Source of the DNA: Chitinophagales bacterium
Lineage (GTDB): Bacteria; Bacteroidota; Bacteroidia; Chitinophagales; CAIOSU01
Direction: 5' to 3'
Length of the DNA: 37,285 nucleotides
Assembly: GCA_018401955.1 (NCBI GenBank)
Contig: JAGYJT010000028.1
Span: 1-37,285 of the forward strand
The position numbers and the translations under genes were made by a program. Of this stretch, positions 15,503 through 24,122 are shown in pieces. The first letter of the stretch is position 1; every line of letters begins with the position of its first letter. The notes beneath the pieces were generated by a model, which was not told where the DNA came from, searched no databases, and was given only the letters and a program-made list of their open reading frames with translations.

Positions 15503-16261
15503 TCATTGCCCCAACCATTTCTTAAAATCGGTAACCCGCTCGCGGCTGACTATTACTTCATTATTTTCTCCAAGAACCAGGTCAACCTTTAACCTGCTGT
15601 TAAACCAAGTATGAATTTTTTTTATAGCACGGACATTCAAGATAAACTTTCGGTTGACCCTAAAAAAATCTTTTGGGTTGAGCATATGCTGCAGTTCCTC
15701 TAGTTTATGATCGATGTTGTGCTTTTTACCGTCTTTGGTTATCAAAAACACCAACCCCTCTTCAGCAAAGGCATATAGTATATCATTTGCTTGCACATAC
15801 CCTAAGCTTTGGCCACTTTTTACGATAAACCTTTCGCGGAATGCTGGTTTTGATAAGTTTTTAATCAGCTCTTCCAAAATAGACTGGTCATAATTTATTT
15901 TTTTACCATGCCATTCTTTGTACTTTTCTATCGCATTGTTCAGCTCTACCCTATCAATAGGCTTCAAAATATAATCCAGACTATTAACTTTAAACGCCTT
16001 TAAGGCATACTGGTCGTGGGCCGTAATAAATATTATAGGTGTTCGCAGGTCCAACTTTTTGATTAAGTCAAAACCCAGCCCATCAGACAGCTGAATATCC
16101 AAGAAAATCAAATCAGGCCCTTCATTTTTATGAAACCAATCAACCGCGCCTTTTACGCTATTCAATTTGCCGAGCACCTCGATCTCCTTATATTCCTCTG
16201 TTAGTATGTCTTGGAGTAAATGAGCCGAAATTTGCTCATCCTCAATTATCAGTACTCTCAT
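15503..16261 (-). CDS. LytTR-family response regulator (orphan)
   Basis: This 252-residue regulator has a receiver domain (1-120): an acidic cluster EDE (7-9), phosphoacceptor D55 in LIFLDIQLSDG, switch Thr in IFITAHD and Lys in YILKPID. A LytTR DNA-binding domain follows (about 140-250), with FIVKSGQSLGYVQANDILYAFAEEG and the FFRVNRKFILNVRAIKKI segment. LytTR regulators usually sit beside a 5TM-LytS or YpdA-like histidine kinase; none is adjacent here, so the kinase is elsewhere. It starts with ATG at 16261 and has a good upstream -7 box. Regulated genes cannot be deduced. Confidence 0.9.
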   Translation of the reverse strand: MRVLIIEDEQISAHLLQDILTEEYKEIEVLGKLNSVKGAVDWFHKNEGPDLIFLDIQLSDGLGFDLIKKLDLRTPIIFITAHDQYALKAFKVNSLDYILKPIDRVELNNAIEKYKEWHGKKINYDQSILEELIKNLSKPAFRERFIVKSGQSLGYVQANDILYAFAEEGLVFLITKDGKKHNIDHKLEELQHMLNPKDFFRVNRKFILNVRAIKKIHTWFNSRLKVDLVLGENNEVIVSRERVTDFKKWLGQ

Positions 16262-16284
16262 AACTGTCCTAGTGGTTGGTAACC

Positions 16285-16292
16285 CAAATCTA
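16285..16292 (-). promoter_or_regulatory. -7 promoter box of the LytTR gene
   Basis: The minus strand reads TAGATTTG, an exact TAnnTTTG match, about 24 bases before the ATG. No strong -33 match was seen. The rest of the 16262-16447 divergent gap is AT-rich and holds no other clear signal. Confidence 0.4.
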
Positions 16293-16447
16293 ATATAAAA
16301 TATTGCATGCTTATAGCACCACTCCCCGACAAAAATGAGGGTGGCTTTTATATAATATTATAAAATAAAAGTCTCGGTTGATTCGTAATCCTTAAGTTTA
16401 AAATGAACCAGCGGGTATTTATTTTGTTACCTACCAAACTAGCCATC

Positions 16448-16846
16448 ATGAATTTGTTGATAACATACGGAATTGCAACGCTTACTTTCTTCGCGATTGA
16501 CATGGTCTGGTTGGGGTTTATCGCTAAAAATTTTTACCGTAACAAACTGGCACGTGTACTTTCGCCAGATGTGGTGTGGCCAGCGGCAATTGTATTTTAC
16601 CTAATATACATTGCGGGTATCGTTTACTTCGCTATCAACCCAGCTATTAAAGATGCAAGTTGGCAAATGGCATTAATTAACGGTGGTCTGCTGGGCGGGC
16701 TTTGCTACGCTACTTACGATTTAACAAATATGGCAACCATAGCCAAATGGCCCATCGAAATTGTAATTGTAGATATTATCTGGGGTATGGTGCTAACTGC
16801 TTCGGTTTCGGTAATTACCTATTTTGTGGCGACTGCCATTAAATAA
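16448..16846 (+). CDS. DUF2177 family membrane protein
   Basis: This 132-residue protein has four hydrophobic helices. It carries the DUF2177 hallmarks: FFAIDMVWLGFIAKNFYRN in the first helix and loop, GGLCYATYDLTNMATIAKWP in the middle, and VDIIWGMVLTASVSVITYF at the end. Function is unknown for the family. I prefer the ATG at 16448 because family members begin directly with the first helix; an ATG at 16403 would add 15 residues. Its stop codon abuts the stop codon of the convergent lipoprotein gene with no base between them, so the two transcripts probably overlap. Confidence 0.8.
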   Translation: MNLLITYGIATLTFFAIDMVWLGFIAKNFYRNKLARVLSPDVVWPAAIVFYLIYIAGIVYFAINPAIKDASWQMALINGGLLGGLCYATYDLTNMATIAKWPIEIVIVDIIWGMVLTASVSVITYFVATAIK

Positions 16847-17425
16847 CTATTGCTTAAAAACACTTTTTATCGCAAAGGTATCTTGCCCAAGCAACCAAAT
16901 ATTTTGATAGCCATTTATACTGTAGTACTCACCTGGGGCAAACGCCAACTCTTGCACCGATGTATAAAATAAATTTTTGGTCTCTAGCCGAGCTTCAATA
17001 TAAGCAGGTGCCGCACCACCTGGTTTAAAATATAGATGCAGGTACCTGGTTCTCAGTTTTTCATCCTTAGCTATGTAACTAACCCTTGTGAGCGAGTCGG
17101 TAGTAACAAACAGTGTGTCAACTAGGTACTTACCAATTAATGCAGGTTTATCAATATCGGCCTCTCTAAAAGCAGAAAACTCGGCTTCCCATCTGGCTTC
17201 ATCAAGTACCATGGTCTGTTGCTCCTCTTCGCCGTTTAAAAAAACATATTTATCTACGCTTGGCGAAGCAACTGTATAAGCCTGCAAACGCTCATCAATA
17301 AGTGCGTTTAAACAATAGTGCACCTGCGCACATTCGGCCCCTGGGGCAATATTCTTTTGGGCGCATCCGTATAAGGCACCAACCGCCCAAAACAGCGAAG
17401 CAATAGTAAATAGACGATTTGGCAT
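16847..17425 (-). CDS. Putative lipoprotein of unknown function
   Basis: This 192-residue protein has a short signal peptide ending in a lipobox (ALYGC, Cys at about residue 21), so it should be a lipid-anchored envelope protein. The rest is soluble and strand-rich (LIGKYLVDTLFVTTDSLTRVSYIAKD, TRYLHLYFKPGG), suggesting a small beta-barrel or lipocalin-like fold. I do not recognise a family. The ATG at 17425 is preferred over a TTG at 17437. It is divergent from the DUF4783-nadC operon and tail-to-tail with the DUF2177 gene. Confidence 0.72.
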   Translation of the reverse strand: MPNRLFTIASLFWAVGALYGCAQKNIAPGAECAQVHYCLNALIDERLQAYTVASPSVDKYVFLNGEEEQQTMVLDEARWEAEFSAFREADIDKPALIGKYLVDTLFVTTDSLTRVSYIAKDEKLRTRYLHLYFKPGGAAPAYIEARLETKNLFYTSVQELAFAPGEYYSINGYQNIWLLGQDTFAIKSVFKQ

Positions 17426-17570
17426 TTTATTTTGCAAAGAGAATTATGCTATCTTTATCCATTATAGTCCACAATGTTGTGGGTTGCAATATTACAGGTA
17501 ATAACCCGTATTAAGGCTAAAGAGTTTGGCATAATTTTAGCCTTAAGGTGGCAAATCAGTATCAACAAAG

Positions 17571-17966
17571 ATGAAAAAAACTGTAAAAACTGCTATCCTG
17601 TTTATGTTGGTAAGTATTGTAGCCACTGCTGCATATATGCCAGCCGTACTAGATGATATCAGTTTAGCCATTCGCTCGGGCAATGCTCGAGAAGTGGCAA
17701 AATATTTTGACACTAGTGTCGAGGTTACTATCCACAATGAAAGTAAAGTTTACAGCAAATCTCAAGCTGAAATGGTACTGAAGGATTTTTTCACCAAAAA
17801 CCCAGTTACTTCGTTCAACATTATACACAAAGGTAGTAGCAACGAAGGCTCGCAATATGGCATTGGCACTTTGATAACAGGGGGGGGAAGTTTCCGCACC
17901 TATGTATATATCAAACAAAAAGGCGACGCCTTTTTTGTGCAAGAAATGCGTTTCGAAAAAGATTAA
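17571..17966 (+). CDS. DUF4783 family protein
   Basis: This 131-residue protein has an N-terminal signal or anchor segment (about 5-24). A SnoaL/NTF2-like small domain follows: LDDISLAIRSGNAREVAKYFDTSVEVTI and a later YSKSQAEMVLKDFFTKNPVTSFNIIHKG. This is the DUF4783 pattern, a Bacteroidota family often found just before nadC, as here. Function is unknown. It is probably exported to the periplasm. The stop codon is in the same reading frame as nadC, only seven sense codons before the nadC start. Confidence 0.82.
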   Translation: MKKTVKTAILFMLVSIVATAAYMPAVLDDISLAIRSGNAREVAKYFDTSVEVTIHNESKVYSKSQAEMVLKDFFTKNPVTSFNIIHKGSSNEGSQYGIGTLITGGGSFRTYVYIKQKGDAFFVQEMRFEKD

Positions 17967-17987
17967 CGGCTTAAACTTTATCTGGTA

Positions 17988-18821
17988 TTGGAACTGAATA
18001 AATTCGTTGAACTCGCTATTGCGGAAGATATCCGTGGCGGTGATCATACCTCCCTCGCTTGCATACCCGCTGGCCAGACTTCAAAGGCACGATTACTGGT
18101 TAAAGATACGGGCATACTTGCTGGAGTTGAGGTAGCCGAAGCCCTGTTTAGGGGCATTGACCCTGAGCTACAAATTGAAGTGTTGCTAAAAGATGGCACC
18201 TTAGTAAAACATGGCGATGTAGCTTTTTATGTATTGGGCAGTGCCAGAAGTATATTAATGGCAGAGCGCTTGGTGTTGAACATGATGCAACGCATGAGCG
18301 GTGTAGCAACCGTTACCAATAAATTTGTAAAAGCTGTTGAGGGTACCAAAGCCAAAATTTTAGATACCCGCAAAACAACCCCGCTGCTCCGCCAGTTTGA
18401 AAAAATTGCAGTACGTATTGGGGGTGGTGTAAACCATCGGTTTGGTTTGTTTGATATGATAATGATAAAAGACAACCACATAGCTTATGCAGGTGGCATT
18501 GAGCAGGCTATTACCAGTGTTCGCAGTTATTTATCAGAAAACAACCTTCGCTTAAAAATTGAAATTGAAGCAGGCAGCCTAGAGCAAGTGCAACAAATAA
18601 TGGATGTAGGCGGAGTTGACCGCATAATGATTGACAACTTTAGCCCAGAAGGAGCCAAACAGGCTGTTGAGCTTGTTGGTGACCGCTATGAAACCGAAGT
18701 ATCGGGAGGCGTAGTGCTCGAAAACGTTCGCGCTTATGCCGAAAGTGGCTGCGACTATATATCGGTTGGTGCACTTACGCACTCAGTCAAGAGCTTAGAT
18801 TTGAGCTTAAAGGCCGTTTGA
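17988..18821 (+). CDS. nadC: Nicotinate-nucleotide pyrophosphorylase (carboxylating)
   Basis: This 277-residue quinolinate phosphoribosyltransferase makes nicotinate mononucleotide in de novo NAD synthesis. It has the N-terminal EDIRGGDHTSLACIP, the phosphate and substrate motif KILDTRKTTPLLRQFEK followed by IRIGGG/VRIGGGVNHR, MIKDNHI, and the late IEIEAGSLEQ and GGVVLENV strands of the TIM-like barrel. No ATG exists near the expected N-terminus. The best start is TTG at 17988, or CTG two codons earlier. The preceding gene stops in the same frame 21 bases upstream, so translation may be reinitiated. nadA and nadB are not in the window. Confidence 0.93.
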   Translation: MELNKFVELAIAEDIRGGDHTSLACIPAGQTSKARLLVKDTGILAGVEVAEALFRGIDPELQIEVLLKDGTLVKHGDVAFYVLGSARSILMAERLVLNMMQRMSGVATVTNKFVKAVEGTKAKILDTRKTTPLLRQFEKIAVRIGGGVNHRFGLFDMIMIKDNHIAYAGGIEQAITSVRSYLSENNLRLKIEIEAGSLEQVQQIMDVGGVDRIMIDNFSPEGAKQAVELVGDRYETEVSGGVVLENVRAYAESGCDYISVGALTHSVKSLDLSLKAV

Positions 18822-18826
18822 GCCAG

Positions 18827-18932
18827 TTATTAGTCGATTGGTTATTTGTTATGGGTTGCTCCATGAAGGTTAAAATCTTATATTGGCAATACTAACCAAT
18901 CAACTAGTAAACCCGTTAACCTATAACCAACA
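18827..18932. repeat. Inverted-arm word repeat before kdsB
   Basis: The left arm TTATTAGTCGATTGGTTA (18827-18844) pairs with TAACCAATCAACTAGTAA (18893-18910) at 16 of 18 positions. Further GTTAACCTATAACCAACAACC words run up to the kdsB start. The core contains TATATTGG, an imperfect -7 box. The same word family occurs at 51-79 and 24051-24071. Confidence 0.5.
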
Positions 18933-18935
18933 ACC

Positions 18936-19661
18936 ATGCGCATCTTAGGTATAATTCCTGCACGTTATGCATCAAGCCGTTTCCCAGGCAAACCATTGGC
19001 TAATATTGCCGGGAAAAGCATGATACAGCGGGTGTATGAGCAGGTGCAAAAAAGCGGTGTGCTTGATGCTGTTGTAGTAGCTACTGACGATGAACGGATT
19101 GCCAAAGAACTGGAGCAAATTGGTGCCAAATATGTAATGACCGACCCAGAACACCTTAACGGCACCTTGCGCTGTGCAGAGGTAATGACCTTTCCTGCCT
19201 TTAATAATTTTGATGCCGCTATAAACATACAGGGAGATGAGCCTTTTATCAACCCAGAACAAATAGGGCTGGTAGCCCAAACGCTTGAAGCGCATCCTGA
19301 CGGAATAGCTACACTGGTAAGGAAAATAACCGACTACAACCAATACTTGGATAGCAATGTAGTAAAGGCCGTAATAACAAACACTGGCAGGGCCCTATAT
19401 TTCAGTCGTGCAGCCCTCCCATTTTACAGAGATGGCAACTTTAAAAGCGCTTACCAGCATTTGGGTATATATGGTTACCCTACCAAGCTATTGGCTCGCT
19501 TGTCAACACTAAGCCCTACCCCACTAGAGATGGCCGAAAACTTGGAGCAACTGCGCTGGCTAGAAAACGATATTGACATTTACACTGCCCTAACCAAACA
19601 TGCTACCCACGCAGTAGACACACCAGAAGATTTAGACAAAATCAGGAAACTTGTATCATAA
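18936..19661 (+). CDS. kdsB: 3-deoxy-manno-octulosonate cytidylyltransferase
   Basis: This 241-residue nucleotidyltransferase activates Kdo with CTP to CMP-Kdo for lipopolysaccharide inner core synthesis. The N-terminal IIPARYASSRFPGKPLANI is the CTP-binding loop. VVVATDDERI, GTLRCAEV and NIQGDEPFI with the metal aspartate follow, as in KdsB. The length is standard. It precedes pyrG, the CTP synthase that supplies its substrate, though pyrG has its own promoter. A repeat element with inverted arms occupies the upstream gap. Confidence 0.95.
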   Translation: MRILGIIPARYASSRFPGKPLANIAGKSMIQRVYEQVQKSGVLDAVVVATDDERIAKELEQIGAKYVMTDPEHLNGTLRCAEVMTFPAFNNFDAAINIQGDEPFINPEQIGLVAQTLEAHPDGIATLVRKITDYNQYLDSNVVKAVITNTGRALYFSRAALPFYRDGNFKSAYQHLGIYGYPTKLLARLSTLSPTPLEMAENLEQLRWLENDIDIYTALTKHATHAVDTPEDLDKIRKLVS

Positions 19662-19770
19662 TAACCGCTATACGGCATCCATAGCCCTGATTACCAAACA
19701 CTCCAACAGCAAAAAACTTTTTCTGCCGGTCAAAACGGTTTTTTCACGGCTCATAGACGCAAAAGTTTCG

Positions 19771-19778
19771 TATCTTTG
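19771..19778 (+). promoter_or_regulatory. -7 promoter box of pyrG
   Basis: TATCTTTG is an exact TAnnTTTG match, 35 bases before the pyrG ATG. A T-rich segment (about 19735-19746) lies at the -33 distance. The remainder of the 19662-19813 gap shows no other feature. Confidence 0.5.
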
Positions 19779-19813
19779 AATGCGTTATTCACTAGCGCAA
19801 TCCCCCCTTTGCC

Positions 19814-21472
19814 ATGACTAAATATATCTTCGTGACCGGCGGTGTTACTTCCTCTTTAGGGAAAGGTATCTTCGCCGCATCACTAGCCAAGCTTTTGCAA
19901 GCCCGTGGTTACCGGGTAACTATTCAAAAGTTCGACCCTTACCTTAACGTAGACCCGGGTACCTTAAACCCCTACGAGCATGGCGAGTGTTATGTTACCG
20001 AAGATGGAGCAGAAACCGACCTTGACCTAGGCCACTACGAGCGTTTTTTGAGCGTTGCTACCAGCCAAGCAAACAACATTACCACCGGCAGAGTATACCA
20101 GTATGTAATCAACCAAGAGCGTGCGGGGGCATTTTTGGGCAAAACAGTGCAGGTTATACCTCACGTTACAGATGAAATTAAACGCCGCGCAAAACTACTT
20201 GGCGAAACAGGGGAATACGATATTGTAATTACAGAGTTGGGCGGCACCGTAGGCGATATTGAATCGTTGCCATACATTGAGAGCCTGCGCCAGCTGCGCT
20301 GGGAGCTGGGCCAAAATAATTGCCTCGTTATCCATCTTACCCTTATACCATATTTAAGTGCGGCAAAAGAGCTTAAAACCAAACCTACACAGCACTCGGT
20401 TAAAGAGCTTTTGAAAAACGGAGTGCAGCCCGATATATTGGTTTGTCGCACCGAGCACGACTTATCCGTTGAGATTAGAGAAAAGCTGGCCTTGTTCTGT
20501 AATGTTGATAAAAAATCGGTAATACAGGCCATGGATTGCGACAGCATTTACGAGGTGCCTTTGCAACAACTAAAAGAAGACCTTGATAAAACCGTATTGA
20601 GCAAACTAAACCTTCCTACTGAAGGCACGCCAGATATGACTACATGGCGAGATTTTGTAACTACGCTTTACAACCCTAAACACACCATTACTATCGGATT
20701 GATTGGTAAGTATGTAGAATTGCAAGACGCTTACAAATCAATTTTAGAATCGTTTATACATGCAGGAGTATCAAACCACTGCAAAGTAAAGATTGAAAGC
20801 GTTCATTCAGAAAACATAACGGATGAAAATGCTGCCCAAAAATTAGGCCATTTGGATGCCGTGTTGGTGGCCCCAGGGTTTGGCCCACGTGGCATTGAGG
20901 GCAAAATAAGTGCCATACGCTATGCCCGTGAAAGTAACTTGCCATTTTTCGGTATTTGCCTAGGAATGCAATGTGCCGTAATTGAATATGCCCGCAATGT
21001 ATTGGGCCTTGAAGGTGCCCACTCGGCAGAGATGAACCCAGATGCCCCCCATCATGTAATAGCCATGATGGAAGAGCAGAAAAAGGTAGTGAATATGGGC
21101 GGCACCATGCGCTTGGGCGCTTTCCCTTGCGAGCTAAAGGAAAACTCAAAAGCCGCTGAAGCTTATGGCAATACAATAATCAGCGAGCGCCACCGTCATA
21201 GGTATGAGTTTAACAATGCCTATCTGAAATCTTTTGAAGAAAGTGGTATGATTATGTCGGGCATAAACCCTGCTACCAATTTGGTGGAGATAGTAGAATT
21301 GGGCAGCCACCCTTGGTTTGTAGGCGTGCAGTTTCACCCCGAGTTAAAGAGTACCGTAAGCCATCCGCACCCGTTATTTGTTGGCCTTGTAAAGGCTGCG
21401 TTGCAACAAAAACAGGTTAAGGAACTAGCAGAAGAGGGCAAAACACAGAAAAATATCATTTCTTATTCGTAA
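19814..21472 (+). CDS. pyrG: CTP synthase
   Basis: This 552-residue enzyme aminates UTP to CTP using glutamine and ATP. The synthase domain starts with [20 protein letters not shown] (P-loop) and contains [18 protein letters not shown] and [13 protein letters not shown]. The glutamine amidotransferase domain (about 290-540) has PGFGPRG, the nucleophile in FFGICLGMQ, and the His-Glu pair in [11 protein letters not shown]. The length is normal. It runs into yidC with a 40-base gap, probably as one transcript. Confidence 0.96.
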   Translation: MTKYIFVTGGVTSSLGKGIFAASLAKLLQARGYRVTIQKFDPYLNVDPGTLNPYEHGECYVTEDGAETDLDLGHYERFLSVATSQANNITTGRVYQYVINQERAGAFLGKTVQVIPHVTDEIKRRAKLLGETGEYDIVITELGGTVGDIESLPYIESLRQLRWELGQNNCLVIHLTLIPYLSAAKELKTKPTQHSVKELLKNGVQPDILVCRTEHDLSVEIREKLALFCNVDKKSVIQAMDCDSIYEVPLQQLKEDLDKTVLSKLNLPTEGTPDMTTWRDFVTTLYNPKHTITIGLIGKYVELQDAYKSILESFIHAGVSNHCKVKIESVHSENITDENAAQKLGHLDAVLVAPGFGPRGIEGKISAIRYARESNLPFFGICLGMQCAVIEYARNVLGLEGAHSAEMNPDAPHHVIAMMEEQKKVVNMGGTMRLGAFPCELKENSKAAEAYGNTIISERHRHRYEFNNAYLKSFEESGMIMSGINPATNLVEIVELGSHPWFVGVQFHPELKSTVSHPHPLFVGLVKAALQQKQVKELAEEGKTQKNIISYS

Positions 21473-21512
21473 AATTGCAGCCCTTTACTACTCAATTGAA
21501 TGCCTTAATTAA

Positions 21513-23399
21513 ATGGATAAAAATAATATAATAGGGCTGGTGCTCATAGCCATCATTTTACTTGGCTACTCAATTTACACCGTAAACACTACCCCTCCAC
21601 CTAAGCCAAAACCAAGCCAAGAGCAACCGCTAGTGAGCGATACCGTTAATGGCAATAATACCGATACTACTTTAGCTGTTGATGGAGCAATTAGCGATAG
21701 TGCTTATGCTGCCGGTGGTGATACTATAAACGTGAATGCAGATAGCCTAAATGCTACCAAACTTGTAAAAGAATTTGGTCTTTTTGCCAGTGCGGTTACA
21801 GGTGAAGAAGATACGCTAGTGCTAGAAAATAGCGAACTGCGCATTGTGGTATCCACCCGCGGAGGCAACTTGCATAGTATTGAGTTGAAGAATTTTAAAA
21901 CCTATGATCAAAAGCCGCTATACTTGAGCAAACCAGGCGATCAGAAATTCTCAATAGACCTTACCCCCAACTTAACATCTTACGACCTTTATTATACCAC
22001 CGCTGGCGTAGAAAAAACAGCTGACGGGCAGAAGCTAACCCTTACGGCAACCACCACTGATGGCGGACAGTTGCAGCAAATATACACTTTGCCCAACGAA
22101 GGCTACTTGCTAGACTACAATATTGTGCTTAATGGCTTAAATAATGCCTTGCCAAGGTTTAGTTATTTAATTGCCGACTGGACCCGAAAAATACCACAGG
22201 CAGAAAAGAAAAAAGACCTAGAGAATGGCAAAACCAAGCTTTTCTATAAAGATGACGTAGACGGGGTAGAGAACCTATCAGAAAGTGGTGATGATGAAGT
22301 ACCCGCTGCTGGCGAAGGTGCTTGGGTTAGTTACACCCAAGCGTTCTTTAACACTACTCTTATCGCTAGCCCTGATATGCCTTTGGGCGATTTGAAGTTG
22401 GTATCTAAACTATCTACAGAAAATAATTACTTAAAAGAGTTCTCTACCAATATGCAATTGCCTTTGAGCAATGGAAGTGACCAAAGCTTGGCAATGCAAT
22501 ACTATTTGGGGCCAAATGACTATCAAATCCTTAAACGGATGGATATTGATTTGGAGGAAACCATTAACCTAGGTATTGGCATATTTGCTTGGGTGGCTAT
22601 TTTCAATAAATGGATTATCATCCCGATCTTCAATTTCTTGAATGGCTTTATCAGTAATTACGGTCTTATCATTTTGATTTTGACCTTATTGATTAAGGTA
22701 GTATTGTTTCCGCTTACCTATAAATCGTATCTGTCTCAGGCAAAAATGAAGGTATTGAAACCGGAGTTGGATGCCTTAAAAGAAAAGTATAAAGACGACC
22801 AAGCCAAATTTTCGCAAGAGCAGATGAAGCTGTGGGGCAAAGCAGGTGTAAACCCACTAGGTGGTTGCTTACCTACCCTATTACAAATGCCTATATTGGT
22901 GGCCATGTACAGCTTTTTCCCATCTTCCATTGAGTTGAGGCAAGAAAGCTTTTTATGGGCCGATGATTTGAGCACTTACGACTCCATTTACAACTTTGGC
23001 TTTGAAATACCTTTTTATGGCGACCACATTAGCTTGTTTACTATATTGATGGCCGTAACCTCCATAATTTATGCCGTAAGCAATAGCCGCATGACCGGAA
23101 CAGCAGAAGGGCCAATGAAGTACATGCCTTATGTGTTTCCGATTATGCTATTGGGTATTTTCAATAGTTTCCCGGCAGCACTAACTTATTACTACTTTCT
23201 TGCAAACGTAATTAGTTACGCACAGCAGTGGATTATCAGAAAATTCTTTATCAACGAAGATAAGCTGCACCAACAGATGCAAGAGAAAAAAGCCAAACCA
23301 CAGAACCCTAACAGCTTTGGCAACCGCTTTAGAAAAGCAATGGAGCAAGCCCAAAACGCACAGGCTGAACAAAAGAAATCAGGAAACAGGAAAAAATAA
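21513..23399 (+). CDS. yidC: Membrane protein insertase YidC
   Basis: This 628-residue inner-membrane insertase has an N-terminal transmembrane helix (about 7-25). A low-complexity linker and a large periplasmic domain (about 75-355) follow, starting at DTLVLENSELRIVVSTRGGNLHSIELK. The conserved Oxa1/YidC core has about five helices (360-590), including ISNYGLIILILTLLIKVVLFPLTYKSY and KAGVNPLGGCLPTLLQMPILVAMYSFF. The tail is lysine-rich, as usual for ribosome contact. Length and order are those of Gram-negative YidC. It is probably cotranscribed with pyrG upstream and the DUF6438 lipoprotein 15 bases downstream. Confidence 0.96.
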   Translation: MDKNNIIGLVLIAIILLGYSIYTVNTTPPPKPKPSQEQPLVSDTVNGNNTDTTLAVDGAISDSAYAAGGDTINVNADSLNATKLVKEFGLFASAVTGEEDTLVLENSELRIVVSTRGGNLHSIELKNFKTYDQKPLYLSKPGDQKFSIDLTPNLTSYDLYYTTAGVEKTADGQKLTLTATTTDGGQLQQIYTLPNEGYLLDYNIVLNGLNNALPRFSYLIADWTRKIPQAEKKKDLENGKTKLFYKDDVDGVENLSESGDDEVPAAGEGAWVSYTQAFFNTTLIASPDMPLGDLKLVSKLSTENNYLKEFSTNMQLPLSNGSDQSLAMQYYLGPNDYQILKRMDIDLEETINLGIGIFAWVAIFNKWIIIPIFNFLNGFISNYGLIILILTLLIKVVLFPLTYKSYLSQAKMKVLKPELDALKEKYKDDQAKFSQEQMKLWGKAGVNPLGGCLPTLLQMPILVAMYSFFPSSIELRQESFLWADDLSTYDSIYNFGFEIPFYGDHISLFTILMAVTSIIYAVSNSRMTGTAEGPMKYMPYVFPIMLLGIFNSFPAALTYYYFLANVISYAQQWIIRKFFINEDKLHQQMQEKKAKPQNPNSFGNRFRKAMEQAQNAQAEQKKSGNRKK

Positions 23400-23414
23400 C
23401 CGTATCTTGTTGCG

Positions 23415-24053
23415 ATGCTATTAATGAGGCTTATACCATATCTGATACTTATTGCTAGTTTAGCATCATGTAGCCGATACAATAGTGGCAACGTGGGTAA
23501 TGGTAACAAACCGCCAGTTAACCCCGCCGTGTACGACACAAAACCCCAAGAGCCCGAAACCATTATTACCGAAAACGAACCAGCACCAGTTGACACTATT
23601 GCGGCTCTGCCAGAAACAGGCGATGAATTTGGCGTGGCCGATTCATGGATGACTACTAATGAAGGGACCCATTTAGTGGTAAAAATTAAGCGCACCGGTT
23701 GTTATGGCACTTGCCCTATATACGTAGGTGCGATATTTTCAGATGGAAAAGCCTTTTATTTTGGTGAGCAGTTCGTAGAAGATATTGGATACTTTGAGGG
23801 CACGGTTAGCTTGCAACAGCTTAATGATTTAGTAAAATTAAGCGAACAAAATAATTACGGCAGTTTGGCAGATGAATATCCTACAGATGGCAGGTTCATT
23901 TCAGACTTGCCAACCAAAACCATCTACATCAATAACGGTACTAGCAAAAAAACAATTTTAGACCGAGGCAACGCACCGGCAGAATTGGAAGTCATTGTAG
24001 GAGCAATACAAACTTTATTGCATAGTGTTGATTGGAAGCAAATTAAGAATTAG
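23415..24053 (+). CDS. DUF6438-like lipoprotein
   Basis: This 212-residue protein has a signal peptide with lipobox LASC (Cys at about 19) and a proline-rich linker (about 30-65). The domain after it begins VVKIKRTGCYGTCPIYVGAIFSDGKAFYFG, a pattern of the DUF6438 family with its two cysteines. Function of the family is unknown. The protein should be anchored in the envelope. It follows yidC by 15 bases and so probably shares its transcript. Its stop codon lies in the repeat word at 24051. Confidence 0.78.
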   Translation: MLLMRLIPYLILIASLASCSRYNSGNVGNGNKPPVNPAVYDTKPQEPETIITENEPAPVDTIAALPETGDEFGVADSWMTTNEGTHLVVKIKRTGCYGTCPIYVGAIFSDGKAFYFGEQFVEDIGYFEGTVSLQQLNDLVKLSEQNNYGSLADEYPTDGRFISDLPTKTIYINNGTSKKTILDRGNAPAELEVIVGAIQTLLHSVDWKQIKN

Positions 24054-24071
24054 TTACTAATTGGTTATTCC
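24051..24071. repeat. Short intergenic word repeat, TAATTGGTTA family
   Basis: TAGTTACTAATTGGTTATTCC is a single arm of the family seen at 51-79 and 18827-18932. It includes the stop codon of the upstream gene and overlaps the putative -33 box of the next one. Confidence 0.4.
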
Positions 24072-24090
24072 CCATAAAAGATTATTTTTG
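24061..24090 (+). promoter_or_regulatory. Promoter of the large T9SS protein gene
   Basis: TTG (24061-24063) and TATTTTTG (24083-24090) are spaced by 19 bases, a good Bacteroidota promoter. It leaves a leader of about 25 bases before the ATG at 24123. Confidence 0.55.
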
Positions 24091-24122
24091 TCAATTCACC
24101 AAAAACGCAAATCGACAGGCTT

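Noticed and set aside
16311-16355. Possible terminator hairpin (CCAC...GTGG) with a following T-rich stretch
   Set aside because: The stem is short with a wobble and mismatches, and it lies between two divergent genes where a terminator has no role.
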